This document shows positions 43,001-51,195 of a stretch of DNA of 64,000 nt, in pieces. A program made the position numbers and the translations under genes. The first letter of the stretch is position 1. The number at the start of each line of letters is the position of its first letter. Origin of the DNA: Ketobacter sp964016105 (lineage in GTDB: Bacteria; Pseudomonadota; Gammaproteobacteria; Pseudomonadales; Ketobacteraceae); assembly GCA_964016105.1 (NCBI GenBank), contig CAXHEX010000008.1, positions 161,388-225,387 on the forward strand, written 5' to 3'. The notes below the pieces were generated by a model. It had not been told where the DNA came from. It did no database searches and saw nothing but the letters and a program-made list of their open reading frames with translations.

Positions 43001-43740
43001 ACGGCTGAGGTAATCGCATCGGGATTCACGACTTTGAGTGTGATGGCCTGTTCGAACACTTTACAACGACCACTCCAGTAGTTGTCACCAATTCGTCCAA
43101 TCCAAACTTCAAGACATCCCTCACCACAAGAGCGAAGGTTCATCGGTCCTGAAACATGCTCAATGATGCCTGCCGTGTAATCGTGAGTAATCGTGCAGCT
43201 GTTAACCGCTGTATTGAGCCTGTCACATTGCTGGTAATTTGGGCTGCCTTCACCTTGAGACTCACAGCCGGGGAAGCTTTGGGTTAATAGATTGGGGTCA
43301 GTTTGAACCGCATCGGTTAATGCCCAAAGCGGATCATTGACCATATCTGGCCGAGACCTGTCTTTGATTTGCTGTAGTGAACGAAACGCTTCACCCGTAG
43401 CGCCACTTGCGGATGCCATGCTCTCTTGGCGCTGTGTCCCCAGTTGATTCATACTGGCATCAGAGCCATAAACGCCCGTTAAGACATCCAATGAGCCCTG
43501 ATCCATACCAGGGAAAAGCTCTTGCAAGTTAATCGTCTCATTACCACTGCCATTCGGCACCGACAATGTATTGCCATTGAGTGTGGGCATCGCCCAGTTT
43601 TGCAGCAATTGCTTACCTTCTTGTTGTCCGCTTAAGCCGGATTGGCGCTGCACATCAGCGGCCACACCATGTAAGGGCAAGCACGCCATAGTGATTGATA
43701 AAACACCCGCTAAAACTCGGGTAAAAAGTGTTGGTTTCAT
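40048..43740 (-). CDS. traN: TraN, Cys-rich outer-membrane mating-pair adhesin
   Basis: The 1230-residue protein has a signal peptide ending near GVAA (about residue 27) and dozens of cysteines, including repeated C-x-V or C-x-x-x-C blocks such as NPSCGFISSECAETN and NPACQYVRTECTEGG, as in F-type TraN. The C-terminal part has a hydrophobic Gly/Ala segment (about 1040-1085) and a further Cys cluster. TraN stabilises mating aggregates by contacting recipient surface proteins. It is much longer than F TraN (about 600), which is usual for SXT-type elements. It is last in the dsbC-traC-...-traN cluster. Confidence 0.93.
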   Translation of the reverse strand: MKPTLFTRVLAGVLSITMACLPLHGVAADVQRQSGLSGQQEGKQLLQNWAMPTLNGNTLSVPNGSGNETINLQELFPGMDQGSLDVLTGVYGSDASMNQLGTQRQESMASASGATGEAFRSLQQIKDRSRPDMVNDPLWALTDAVQTDPNLLTQSFPGCESQGEGSPNYQQCDRLNTAVNSCTITHDYTAGIIEHVSGPMNLRSCGEGCLEVWIGRIGDNYWSGRCKVFEQAITLKVVNPDAITSAVLEYAKWDDYMQVWLGDQKVWSGPNNNFPPETAGRCELSTSWERNPNTDLTAKLKAVEPGLEVPVKIRVSVTGSGEGYARIKVRFDPTKVVMNDSWSPQSCIEQAADIPTKFSDYSIQCTDQPSSTNGCTVVNGVSVCESYFAPSPVAGISPLCRRVQVGVDDESYKGIENQACQVLEANPSCGFISSECAETNDKGGCIRFIDTYDCGLQTSDPKCVVSNLMPSSFEACEPTQTITPFTETKHVPDYQVCEKISTLTQCQLERRVSAETHQQSWSIERGCFSSETISFVPQHSSTMQTGNATLRVFDNQNTEIKITESPSKANGWKTTLSLTGNKETVTETKPSIKYPEMTCPKGTLVGSLCKVVNGSIISWHEPQEVTRSRCESGWNKVDFDTCSREVQKCLAPAKLSASLTFSGKYLEQDVVHQSSDLGIDQCLMQTDQFTAVQWQCLDTGTKRIDGLTVGSGELANLGSLYPAVVSSPAHLTSRGSSDGLGLSCWRAKATYNASTAHPEFNMGSSDSWVDANGNTQTIVNNGQNTTTNTCAALEQNPACQYVRTECTEGGAGHEGFCYIQSLVYDCGQSVEVQNARMETQYNCEGPVRCMGTDCLEPESIKQANFAEAAAMLNAAQFMTNDMSCTGADGQDNVECTVFKGNAGQCKKAVGGIVDCCEKPSGVSLSDYITMIVAVNKLDTAVMAMNPSSAIYGSWNTLREPITSTWSAVKEPFVSAWDSLMGAGPSTAAGAGAEQAATGFMQVLTNKTAEWVGTTFGSGAQSALFSNVGGAVGADGVVSGGNFALGGAAGAVLSTVMTAYMIYSVTMILIQLIWKCEQSEFEMNAKRVLKSCHYVGSYCKSKFLGACVEKRQSYCCFTSPLSRIIQEQVRPQLGLGWGSAKSPNCEGLTASQLNQVDWSQVNLDEWIGILSITGNLPEVPSLDLERLTGSGSTLNVDGNRQSAADRAIERLNGMDAQKLRQEATEEISGNN

Positions 43741-43742
43741 GG

Positions 43743-44771
43743 TTAACCTCCCGAGTTACAGCAGTCTTGCCAGCGCCACAAAATGTAGAGCGCATCTTCA
43801 CCGGCACCGGGGATCGTTCGCCACTCTCCCCATTTCATGGTGCTTTCACCGATGACATGCGCACTTTCAGTTTCTGGTACAGGGAAGAACATACTCATCT
43901 TGTATTGGGATTTCGGTAGCATGGGTTCGATAACAGGTCGGCATAGCGCACTGTTCCCCATTGTTCGCCTTGCAAGACCACGCCTGTGTTGAGCCGCGAT
44001 TGCACGCGCCGCTAAATGGCTGGTGTTTTCTGCTAATGAGCCAAAGGCTAAGGTGTGGCCAGATAAGGGATAGAGATGGCCCCAACTGCCAGCACACCAA
44101 AACAACTGGTCGATGGGTTTACCAAGCGTTGATGAAGCAGCGTCAGCGGTACAAGCAGATATAGCCAATGGATTGGCAACGGCAGCCGCTTCAGGCTGAG
44201 TAAAAAAGGCCAGTTCATCGTTCAGCCATGTTGGGTCCAATTCCGACAAATACATCAAGTCAAAGTCCATGTAACCATCGGCATTGCAATTGCCATCCAT
44301 GAACAAATCGAGCATGACCAAAAGCGGAAAGGCGTAATAATGGTAATGGTAGAAAGCGAGATCACCGGTGCCGTATTCACCTTCGCCATGACCACCTTGC
44401 AGTCGCCTATCACCTAACGGTAAACGAATCCCTCCCAGGGAAGGCGAGCAACCCGGCGTTCTGACCAGTTCAATTAAACGCGCTGGCTCCCACATGCTGG
44501 TAACAATACCTGGCCTTGGCACGCCTAAGTTATCTTCACATAAGCAAAATGACTTGTTTGATGCGCCGCTTGGGACACTACCAGAGCCAAGAGGAAGACC
44601 CGCAACTCGGATAGGAAAAATGCATGACCAGCAAACATCCGTCAGCAACTTACCCGACAATAAACCCCCGTCTGGGCAGGTCAGTTCGGCTTTTGCAGGA
44701 ATAGATGCGCCAAGGACAAACATGACAACGAGAGTCCGCAACAGACGATACGTATTATTGAGCTTTTTCAT
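43743..44771 (-). CDS. traU: TraU, pilus assembly/DNA transfer protein
   Basis: The ATG at 44771 has AAGGAG upstream and gives a 342-residue product with a signal peptide (cleavage likely after KA near residue 27) and many conserved cysteines: CPDGG, DVCWSCIFPIRVAG, SFCLCEDNLG, LFWCAGSWG. This is the TraU pattern; TraU is a periplasmic protein needed for pilus assembly and DNA transfer. It overlaps traW by about 17 bp and is 2 bp from traN. Confidence 0.93.
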   Translation of the reverse strand: MKKLNNTYRLLRTLVVMFVLGASIPAKAELTCPDGGLLSGKLLTDVCWSCIFPIRVAGLPLGSGSVPSGASNKSFCLCEDNLGVPRPGIVTSMWEPARLIELVRTPGCSPSLGGIRLPLGDRRLQGGHGEGEYGTGDLAFYHYHYYAFPLLVMLDLFMDGNCNADGYMDFDLMYLSELDPTWLNDELAFFTQPEAAAVANPLAISACTADAASSTLGKPIDQLFWCAGSWGHLYPLSGHTLAFGSLAENTSHLAARAIAAQHRRGLARRTMGNSALCRPVIEPMLPKSQYKMSMFFPVPETESAHVIGESTMKWGEWRTIPGAGEDALYILWRWQDCCNSGG

Positions 44772-45882
44772 GAACAAGCTCCTTTGCTGGAATTTCTTCT
44801 ATTTCAAACGCGAGCCCCTTTGCTTGAACAAACGATGGGGTGACTTGCAGATCAAAGCGCTGCTTTAGCGAGGCATTGAGAAGGTAAACCGGACTATCCA
44901 ATGTCTTTTCGAGCGCATTGAGGCGATTCCAGCCTTGGGCACGGTCGAGCTGCGTGGTGATAAGCGTAATGCGGCGCAGTGTCCTATCTTGCGTCTCAAG
45001 CCAATGCGCTACTGCGTCCACTTCTTCAGCGTTCGACGCATTAAACACCACAAGCTGCTGAGTGAACGGCAAGGCTTTTAGCGGGTTAATACGCGTTCCT
45101 GCTGGGATCAATGTTCGGCCATTGGCATCCAATAGTGGCCGCTGCATGACGATGGTTGGATCAACCATTCTTATCCGATACTGCGTGGCTTTGGGTAACT
45201 CAGTAAATGTTTGGCGAGACCAGAAACGCTCAATGGCTTTTTTCTTTAACGCGCCCAAGTCAATCGACTGTAAACGCTGCATCGCTACTTGCATCAAATC
45301 CGGTTCTAAAATGGAATGAATAGGACCGCGTTGACCCAATGAACCGGTATTGCCTGTTTCAATTTGACGCTGCAACCAGTCCTTGCTGTAAACCCCTAGT
45401 GCACTTGCAGTCACCTTGTCATCTTCTATGCGGAAAATGGCAGGCACGCTAGTCACCCGCCAGTGCACAAAGGCTTTCGGATCGATTCGAACCTGAGGAA
45501 CAGGATCAAGCCCCGTCATCAGGGTATGCCAATCACGGATAGCCGCCCCCAAGGTCTTTCCTTCAGGAATTCCCCGAAACAACACAATAGCGCCGGTAGC
45601 ACTGGCCTCTTTAAATAGCTGCTTCAGTGACGAATCACCCAATGAGGACGACGCAAATATCAACCATTCATCGCTGTGTTTGAGCGACACAGGTTGTTCA
45701 ACCGGTGCAAAAGGCTCTATAAATTCAGATGAACCATCCACAGCACTTTGTAAAATGCTGCGGCTCATTTCGACGATCTTTTTGTCCTCGTCAGACAACG
45801 GATAAGGCTCTTGTGCCCAGGACACTTGCACCCAAGCCAATGGAGCAACCAACAAGAATAAGAGGCATAGTCTTCTCATCAT
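44755..45882 (-). CDS. traW: TrbC-TraW fusion, pilus assembly protein
   Basis: I start at the ATG at 45882 (MMRRLCLLF), just past the signal peptidase stop; the frame continues further upstream inside that gene. The 375-residue product has a signal peptide (to about SWAQ), then an F-type TrbC-like domain (WLIFASSSLGDSSLKQLF, IVLFRGIPEG, VRIDPKAF then VTSVPAIF, about residues 60-165), and a TraW-like C-terminal half (GPIHSILEPDLMQVAMQRL). In F these are separate proteins acting together in pilus assembly. The fusion is typical of SXT-like systems, as far as I recall. Confidence 0.88.
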   Translation of the reverse strand: MMRRLCLLFLLVAPLAWVQVSWAQEPYPLSDEDKKIVEMSRSILQSAVDGSSEFIEPFAPVEQPVSLKHSDEWLIFASSSLGDSSLKQLFKEASATGAIVLFRGIPEGKTLGAAIRDWHTLMTGLDPVPQVRIDPKAFVHWRVTSVPAIFRIEDDKVTASALGVYSKDWLQRQIETGNTGSLGQRGPIHSILEPDLMQVAMQRLQSIDLGALKKKAIERFWSRQTFTELPKATQYRIRMVDPTIVMQRPLLDANGRTLIPAGTRINPLKALPFTQQLVVFNASNAEEVDAVAHWLETQDRTLRRITLITTQLDRAQGWNRLNALEKTLDSPVYLLNASLKQRFDLQVTPSFVQAKGLAFEIEEIPAKELVHEKAQ

Positions 45883-45889
45883 CCACCTC

Positions 45890-46402
45890 CTACCAAAGCG
45901 GCCAAGCGCGACCGACAATCTGCTCGCGCTTAACGGCATTCCAATAACGGGAGTCGAAACTCGTTGCGGCCTCACCGGAAAACCAATACTCGTTTTCTTG
46001 CAGCGTCAATGAGCGGCTAAATTCTGTTTCAGCCACACCAAGACGCTGGGCTAATGCCATGCCGGTAGAGACTTCAGCACCGTTCACCAGCACATGCTCA
46101 GGCGTCACCTTGACTTCATCCCCTGGCATCCCTGTTAGGCGTTTCAGCATCCGAGTACCGTCGTTATATAACGGAGCGAGTCCTTTTGAGTGGAAGGCAT
46201 ACAAACCATCCTTAACGGGCTCTTTATTCCATAGGTCAATCAGATACACCGTGGTATCAGGCAGGCATCGCTCTTGCTGGGTATCGATACCTATTCGGTA
46301 GCGCATCATGGCGTAGGTGCCTACCACGGCCATGATTAACGCGAGAGCGGTCAACCGGATGAGATATGGCCGCCAAGGCATTCTTTTACGGAGTATCTGC
46401 AT
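45890..46402 (-). CDS. trhF: TraF/TrhF-like S26 signal peptidase
   Basis: The 170-residue protein has an N-terminal membrane anchor (about residues 12-34) and an S26-type domain: the lysine motif MLKRLTGMPGDEV and the GEAATSFDSRYWNAV box. The residue where S26 enzymes carry the nucleophilic serine (S-x-P) appears to be Cys in ERCLPDTT. The family processes or cyclises pilin in conjugation systems. It overlaps the TrbI-like gene by 17 bp. Confidence 0.82.
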   Translation of the reverse strand: MQILRKRMPWRPYLIRLTALALIMAVVGTYAMMRYRIGIDTQQERCLPDTTVYLIDLWNKEPVKDGLYAFHSKGLAPLYNDGTRMLKRLTGMPGDEVKVTPEHVLVNGAEVSTGMALAQRLGVAETEFSRSLTLQENEYWFSGEAATSFDSRYWNAVKREQIVGRAWPLW

Positions 46403-46733
46403 GAGACACCTCCTTTGAGCCTACTGGCACGAATACAGAATCATCTGCACCCACCACCGCTTGGGCATCCAGCACGATAAAACCGGCTGCTTTTAGCTTT
46501 TCAATTTGCTGATTGGTCTGAAGCAAACTGGATTCGATGTCTTGTTCGCTGGCATTGGGGCCCAGTGACAACACCGCCTCACCAAAATCCACGACTGCAA
46601 TAGGCGTACTTAACGCCAACTGGCTGTGGATGGGTTCGAGTGTTTTCATTAAGAGCCAGCTGGTCATTAAACCGCTACCAGCAATAGACAAAGTAATAGA
46701 GGCCATAAATGGCCAAAGCGTGGTCTTATTCAT
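46386..46733 (-). CDS. TrbI-like small inner-membrane conjugation protein
   Basis: The 115-residue product has one N-terminal membrane segment (about residues 8-30) followed by FGEAVLSLGPNASEQDIE and LKAAGFIVLDAQAVVGA. This layout matches F-type TrbI, a small inner-membrane protein that affects pilus retraction. It overlaps traC by 8 bp and the peptidase gene by 17 bp. The call is by size, topology and position. Confidence 0.72.
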   Translation of the reverse strand: MNKTTLWPFMASITLSIAGSGLMTSWLLMKTLEPIHSQLALSTPIAVVDFGEAVLSLGPNASEQDIESSLLQTNQQIEKLKAAGFIVLDAQAVVGADDSVFVPVGSKEVSHADTP

Positions 46734-49125
46734 AGCCTCGCTCCTTCAACAACTGAGAGATGGCATCAGCAACAGAAAGGCCTTTGCGCGTTAACTGTTT
46801 AATCGCGTTTACATCTTCTGCACGGGACGAGTACAACAGCTTGTGAAACGGATCGACGATGAGGCGGCCAATCCCGGTGCCCATTTCGGTAATAAAGAAA
46901 ATTTCGGAATAGACACCCGTGACGGTATGAACCGTTTTTAGGTACTCATAACCGCCTTCACCTAGTGGCAAGCGGCCTTCTTTTTTGAGCGCGTTGATGG
47001 TTTCAGCTTTTTGACCAAGCAGGTACATATTGGCCGAGTTTTCAGCGATGGCTTTACCTGTAGGGCTGTCATACAAATCGTTGACCGACTGCGTTACCGT
47101 TACAGCACTGCCGCCATATTTTCGAAATCGACGGTAACCCGTCTCGATGAACTTACCGACATCACCTTGAGTCAGCAGATCCCAGGCTTCGTCAATGAAC
47201 ACAATCTTGCGACGATCCCGCTCACCTAAGTACATCTCTTGTTGGATTTGGTAGATAAGCTGAAGCAACACCACTTGTTGTAGATGCTTACGCCCCTTGA
47301 GCTCTTCTAACTCCAGAACGGTGAAACGGTTTTTGAAGCGAATATTATTGTGGCCATTAAAGAAGCGGCCATATTCGCCCTGTGTCGTAAACGGATAGAG
47401 CTGCTCACCCACGTCTTGCACACGTCGGTCTTCGTGATTTTTCAAGGCCTCTGCCACATCATCAACTAACATGGCACGACCTTTTTTCTCCCACAGTTCA
47501 CGGGTCTGACGTTTTAAGTTGGCCATCTGAAAATCCGTTAATGACTGCGTAGGTGCGGCCATTGCGGCCAATAACCCAACCAGTACATCCGCTTCTTCGT
47601 CATAGTCCTCAACGATTTCAAACGGATTTAAGCAAATGCCACTGTCCCGCCCGAACTGTAAAAACTCCCCGTCATAGACTTCACACAGCTTTTCATAGGA
47701 GCGGCCAACATCAATCACCCAGCATTGCCCACCTTCAGATAAGTAGGAAGAGATGATTTCGTTCACCAGGAAAGACTTGCCCGATCCCGATTGCGCCGCG
47801 ATGCAACAGTTGTAATTACTGCCCGAGTCATAAAGGGATACACTCATGATCTGGCCATTGCGGGAAACAAAGTTAATCACCGGCGTGCCCGTGCCTTTCC
47901 AATCCGCAAACAAAGGCAACAGAGGGATGACATGCCGTGTCGCCATGGTCTTGAATCGAAACAAGTCGTTCATCGCCTGGCGGTCAGCACCAAATGGCAA
48001 GGCATTCAGGAAAATGGGCAAACAGAAGTACTTGTCTTCCATCAGCTCAAATCCGAGCTCTTTGAAATAGGTTCGAGCATTTGAAACAGAGCTGATCGAC
48101 GCTTCTTCCGTTGGTGAAAACAGCGTCAAAGTCATATTTGCCCGAATAGGACGATCACCTTCTTGCAAGGCTTCAAAAAGAACATCAAATCCCTTTTTCT
48201 TGGCTGCAAGCACCGGCACAAACTTGAGCATCGGGCCATAGGCCTGATTGACCGCCCATTGACGCTTCGTCTCTAGACGAGATCGCATGGCCTCGGCTGA
48301 GGGAAAGTGAATGGTGACATTCAGTAAAAAGCTTCCGCGTAAACCGCGACTGCCCGTCATCATATCGCCCGCAAAACTTGCGGCATGACCAAACCAGATC
48401 CGCTCAGGCAAGCGCTTAAACGATAAGGTTTTAATTCGGTAATCGCCCAGCATCAGACCTTGGCTATCCACCTTGATAGCTCGGTCATAATCCAACACTT
48501 GCTCTCGAAGTGGTTTATCTGCCTCACTGCGCATTGGTGATGGATTGCGCCAGGAAGCATCTTTTCCCCAGTTAAGCTGAGCACTTAATGCTGCGAGCCA
48601 ATTTCGGTCGGTCATCTCAGTAACACGAAAACCAACCGTTGCCAGCGCTTGCGAGAAAGAAGCCCGAAGCGCGGATGCTCGACTCAACTCACGCTCCGTC
48701 GGTATAGGACTTTCCAAAGGCAATTTGCAGGTGACGATCAGTTGAAAGTTGCGTACCTGAGTTTGGGTTGATTCTTCTATCGGTCGAACCGTGCCCCCAT
48801 CGAGGAAGTCCGCACGTTTGCGTATCGATGCCCTGAGCAATGGATCGGATTGACGATGGCGTAAGCCCATCATGCGCTGAAGGTCGGTTTGAATATCAGG
48901 CGAGGCGTACAGGCCAAATTGCAGCAAAGTGTCTTTTGGCCAGTCGTTGTTAAGTAGAACATTAACCCTGTCTGCAACAGACTCATCACCACCAGGCAAT
49001 GGGTCACATAGAAAACCAAAGCCAACACTCTGGTCTTCCATGAAAAACAGTTGCTCATCGTCTGAATAGGCCAATACTGGCAAGAGCTCTGAAGCGCGTT
49101 GCCCTGAATACAGAGAGGCTTTCAT
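46726..49125 (-). CDS. traC: TraC, type IV secretion ATPase (VirB4 class)
   Basis: Starting at the ATG at 49125, which overlaps the dsbC stop (TAATG), the product has 799 residues. Walker A AAQSGSGKSFLV lies near residue 450 and Walker B KIVFIDEAWDLL near 665, with the N-terminal VirB4-like region before them. TraC powers pilus assembly at the inner membrane. It is the largest ATPase of the transfer cluster. Confidence 0.94.
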   Translation of the reverse strand: MKASLYSGQRASELLPVLAYSDDEQLFFMEDQSVGFGFLCDPLPGGDESVADRVNVLLNNDWPKDTLLQFGLYASPDIQTDLQRMMGLRHRQSDPLLRASIRKRADFLDGGTVRPIEESTQTQVRNFQLIVTCKLPLESPIPTERELSRASALRASFSQALATVGFRVTEMTDRNWLAALSAQLNWGKDASWRNPSPMRSEADKPLREQVLDYDRAIKVDSQGLMLGDYRIKTLSFKRLPERIWFGHAASFAGDMMTGSRGLRGSFLLNVTIHFPSAEAMRSRLETKRQWAVNQAYGPMLKFVPVLAAKKKGFDVLFEALQEGDRPIRANMTLTLFSPTEEASISSVSNARTYFKELGFELMEDKYFCLPIFLNALPFGADRQAMNDLFRFKTMATRHVIPLLPLFADWKGTGTPVINFVSRNGQIMSVSLYDSGSNYNCCIAAQSGSGKSFLVNEIISSYLSEGGQCWVIDVGRSYEKLCEVYDGEFLQFGRDSGICLNPFEIVEDYDEEADVLVGLLAAMAAPTQSLTDFQMANLKRQTRELWEKKGRAMLVDDVAEALKNHEDRRVQDVGEQLYPFTTQGEYGRFFNGHNNIRFKNRFTVLELEELKGRKHLQQVVLLQLIYQIQQEMYLGERDRRKIVFIDEAWDLLTQGDVGKFIETGYRRFRKYGGSAVTVTQSVNDLYDSPTGKAIAENSANMYLLGQKAETINALKKEGRLPLGEGGYEYLKTVHTVTGVYSEIFFITEMGTGIGRLIVDPFHKLLYSSRAEDVNAIKQLTRKGLSVADAISQLLKERGYE

Positions 49126-49817
49126 TAACGCCCCTCCAACCAAGCAGAAAGGTCATAAGGACGACCTCTGCTGATGCGACCATCATTGGCGACAATGAAA
49201 GGTACACCTTGAATGCCCAGAATTTGAGCCGTCACCAAAGTACGCTGCATTGGCTCCAAGTTGCAGGCATCATCCTGTTCTAGGTTACCAATCCGGCCAT
49301 TCAGCAATGCATCGGTGGCCGCTTTCTTGTCACGCGCACAGCCAAGCTGGCGAACCTGACGCTCTGAATCAGGACCAAGCACTGGCACAGGGAGAATTTG
49401 GAAGGTGTATTCTTTGGTTAGAGGTAAAGCTTGTTTCAAAAGCTCATGGCAATGCGGGCATCGTGGATCAACAAAGACCACCACTTTCTTTTTGCCTTCA
49501 CCCAGCGTCAGTGGATTCAAATCATCCATTTTTAAGCCAAGACGACTTAAGTCCAGCGTGTTACCCGCTTCACGAATTTCTTCAAGGCTAGTAAGCGGCT
49601 TTTTCGACCAGGCATCATAGAGCGTGCCATCAATGACGAACCGGCCACTGTCTGACATGAAAACAATACGGCCATTGCTTTCGACCGCTTTCATACCCGT
49701 GACAGGTAAAGAAACCATGCCGTCAATTTTGCCAACGGGCGACACTTCAGACACAGGTTCAGCTTGAACCAAAGGAGACAGCGCAAGCGCCAGAATGATT
49801 GGAGATAGTTTTCGCAT
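49125..49817 (-). CDS. dsbC: DsbC-like periplasmic disulfide isomerase
   Basis: The 230-residue protein has a signal peptide (to about LVQA, residue 19), an N-terminal DsbC dimerisation region and a thioredoxin fold with VDPRCPHCHELL (CPHC active site) and a cis-Pro loop GVPFIV. It presumably corrects disulfides in the Cys-rich TraN and TraU made from the same transcript. It is first in that cluster; the IS481 element and hotspot lie upstream. Confidence 0.92.
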   Translation of the reverse strand: MRKLSPIILALALSPLVQAEPVSEVSPVGKIDGMVSLPVTGMKAVESNGRIVFMSDSGRFVIDGTLYDAWSKKPLTSLEEIREAGNTLDLSRLGLKMDDLNPLTLGEGKKKVVVFVDPRCPHCHELLKQALPLTKEYTFQILPVPVLGPDSERQVRQLGCARDKKAATDALLNGRIGNLEQDDACNLEPMQRTLVTAQILGIQGVPFIVANDGRISRGRPYDLSAWLEGR

Positions 49818-49948
49818 GAGGAGTCCTCGTTAATGTAAATCGAGGCTCCAGTCTATGCAGTTGTCCTATGTGGACTCGGTTAGATAGATTGAAGAAATCG
49901 CAATCTAACTAGGGGGCTTATAGCTCGTTGAGGTTTGTTATAAACGAA

Positions 49949-50026
49949 TTACTTGGCGTTTGCGTTAACAAGCCAATCATCAAGCACTTGCTTCAATTTA
50001 TCTAATTTGTAATAGTTCAGACCTAA
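49949..50026 (-). pseudogene. C-terminal remnant of an ORF cut by the IS481 element
   Basis: On the minus strand, directly after the IS end, the frame reads LNYYKLDKLKQVLDDWLVN and ends in a TAA at 49949. The helical, Lys/Leu/Asp-rich sequence looks like a protein C-terminus rather than random DNA. It could be the lost tail of mosT, on the other side of the insertion, or of another cargo gene. Confidence 0.45.
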
Positions 50027-51195
50027 TCTGACATTCCTCTTGAAATAGAGAGGGTTACCGGTTTTGATAGAAGGTGACTAAACCAGAAAATCAAAACACG
50101 TAAAGAGGTAACCCTCATGCTCCATAGTAACGACAAGATTGTGAAACACAAGGTTGGTCTGCTCAATTTAGCCGATGAGCTGGGCAACATATCTAAAGCC
50201 TGTAAAATGATGGGCGTATCCAGAGATACGTTCTATCGGTACAAAGAAGCAGTTAATGACGGTGGTGTTGATGCTCTGCTGGATCGTAGCCGCCGCGTTC
50301 CCAACACCAAAAATCGTGTTGATCCAGCAATTGAAACAGCTGTGCTGGATTATGCCGTTGAAGAGCCTGCCCACGGACAAGTTCGGGTTTCAAATGAGCT
50401 TCGCAAGAAAGGTATATTTGTCTCCCCAAGTGGCGTAAGAAGCATCTGGCTCAGAAACAATTTAGAAAACTTCAAATTGCGCTTAAAAGCCTTAGAAATC
50501 AAAGTGGCCGAGGAAAGCCTGATTTTGACTGAGTCCCAGGTCCAGGCGCTTGAACGAAAGAAACAAGATGATCAAGCCTGCGGTGAGATTGAGACAGCTC
50601 ATCCGGGTTATCTGGGCTCTCAGGATACGTTCTATGTGGGTACCTTTAAAGGGGTTGGCAGAGTCTATCAGCAGACCTATGTCGATACGTTTGCCAAAGT
50701 TGCCCATTGCAAGCTCTATACGACCAAAACTCCCATCACAGCTGCTGATCTATTAAATGATCGGGTCTTGCCGTATTACGCAGAGCATGGGCTACCAGTA
50801 TTGCGAATATTGACAGATAGAGGCACAGAGTATTGCGGTAAAGCCGAAAGCCATGATTATCAGCTGTACCTGGCTATCAACGATATTGAACATACAAAAA
50901 CGAAAGCAAGACACCCACAAACAAATGGTATTTGCGAACGTTTCCATAAAACTATTCTGCAAGAGTTTTATCAGCCGACCTTACGCCGAAAAGTCTACGG
51001 AACGCTTGATGAACTGCAAACGGAACTGGACAACTGGATTGAATACTATAACAATGAACGAACTCATCAGGGCAAACAGTGTTGTGGTAGAACCCCACTT
51101 GAAACCCTTAATGATGGCAAAAGAATCTGGAAGGAAAAGTTCGTAGCTTGAATTTGACCTGACAGACACCTTCTGAAAAACCGGTAACTGTCAGA
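50027..51195 (+). mobile_element. IS481-family insertion sequence
   Basis: About 1.17 kb with ends TCTGACA (50027) and TGTCAGA (51195) and a second block of inverted similarity, GTTACCGGTTTT then AGAAGGTG (50054-50075), mirrored at 51167-51187. It holds one transposase gene. I could not see a convincing target duplication next to the ends. Confidence 0.75.
50117..51151 (+). CDS. IS481-family transposase
   Basis: The 344-residue protein has N-terminal helix-turn-helix domains (SKACKMMGVSRDTFYRYK) and an rve-type integrase core. The catalytic acidic residues are in QTYVDTFAK, LTDRGTEYCG and PQTNGICERFHKTIL. The frame is complete with a start six bases past GAGG-type sequence. It should be an active DDE transposase. 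Confidence 0.88.
   Translation: MLHSNDKIVKHKVGLLNLADELGNISKACKMMGVSRDTFYRYKEAVNDGGVDALLDRSRRVPNTKNRVDPAIETAVLDYAVEEPAHGQVRVSNELRKKGIFVSPSGVRSIWLRNNLENFKLRLKALEIKVAEESLILTESQVQALERKKQDDQACGEIETAHPGYLGSQDTFYVGTFKGVGRVYQQTYVDTFAKVAHCKLYTTKTPITAADLLNDRVLPYYAEHGLPVLRILTDRGTEYCGKAESHDYQLYLAINDIEHTKTKARHPQTNGICERFHKTILQEFYQPTLRRKVYGTLDELQTELDNWIEYYNNERTHQGKQCCGRTPLETLNDGKRIWKEKFVA

Noticed and set aside
49949..50026. Remnant called directly as the mosT C-terminus
   Set aside because: MosT at 305 residues already ends like other AbiEii proteins, so the link is possible but not shown; kept as an unassigned remnant.
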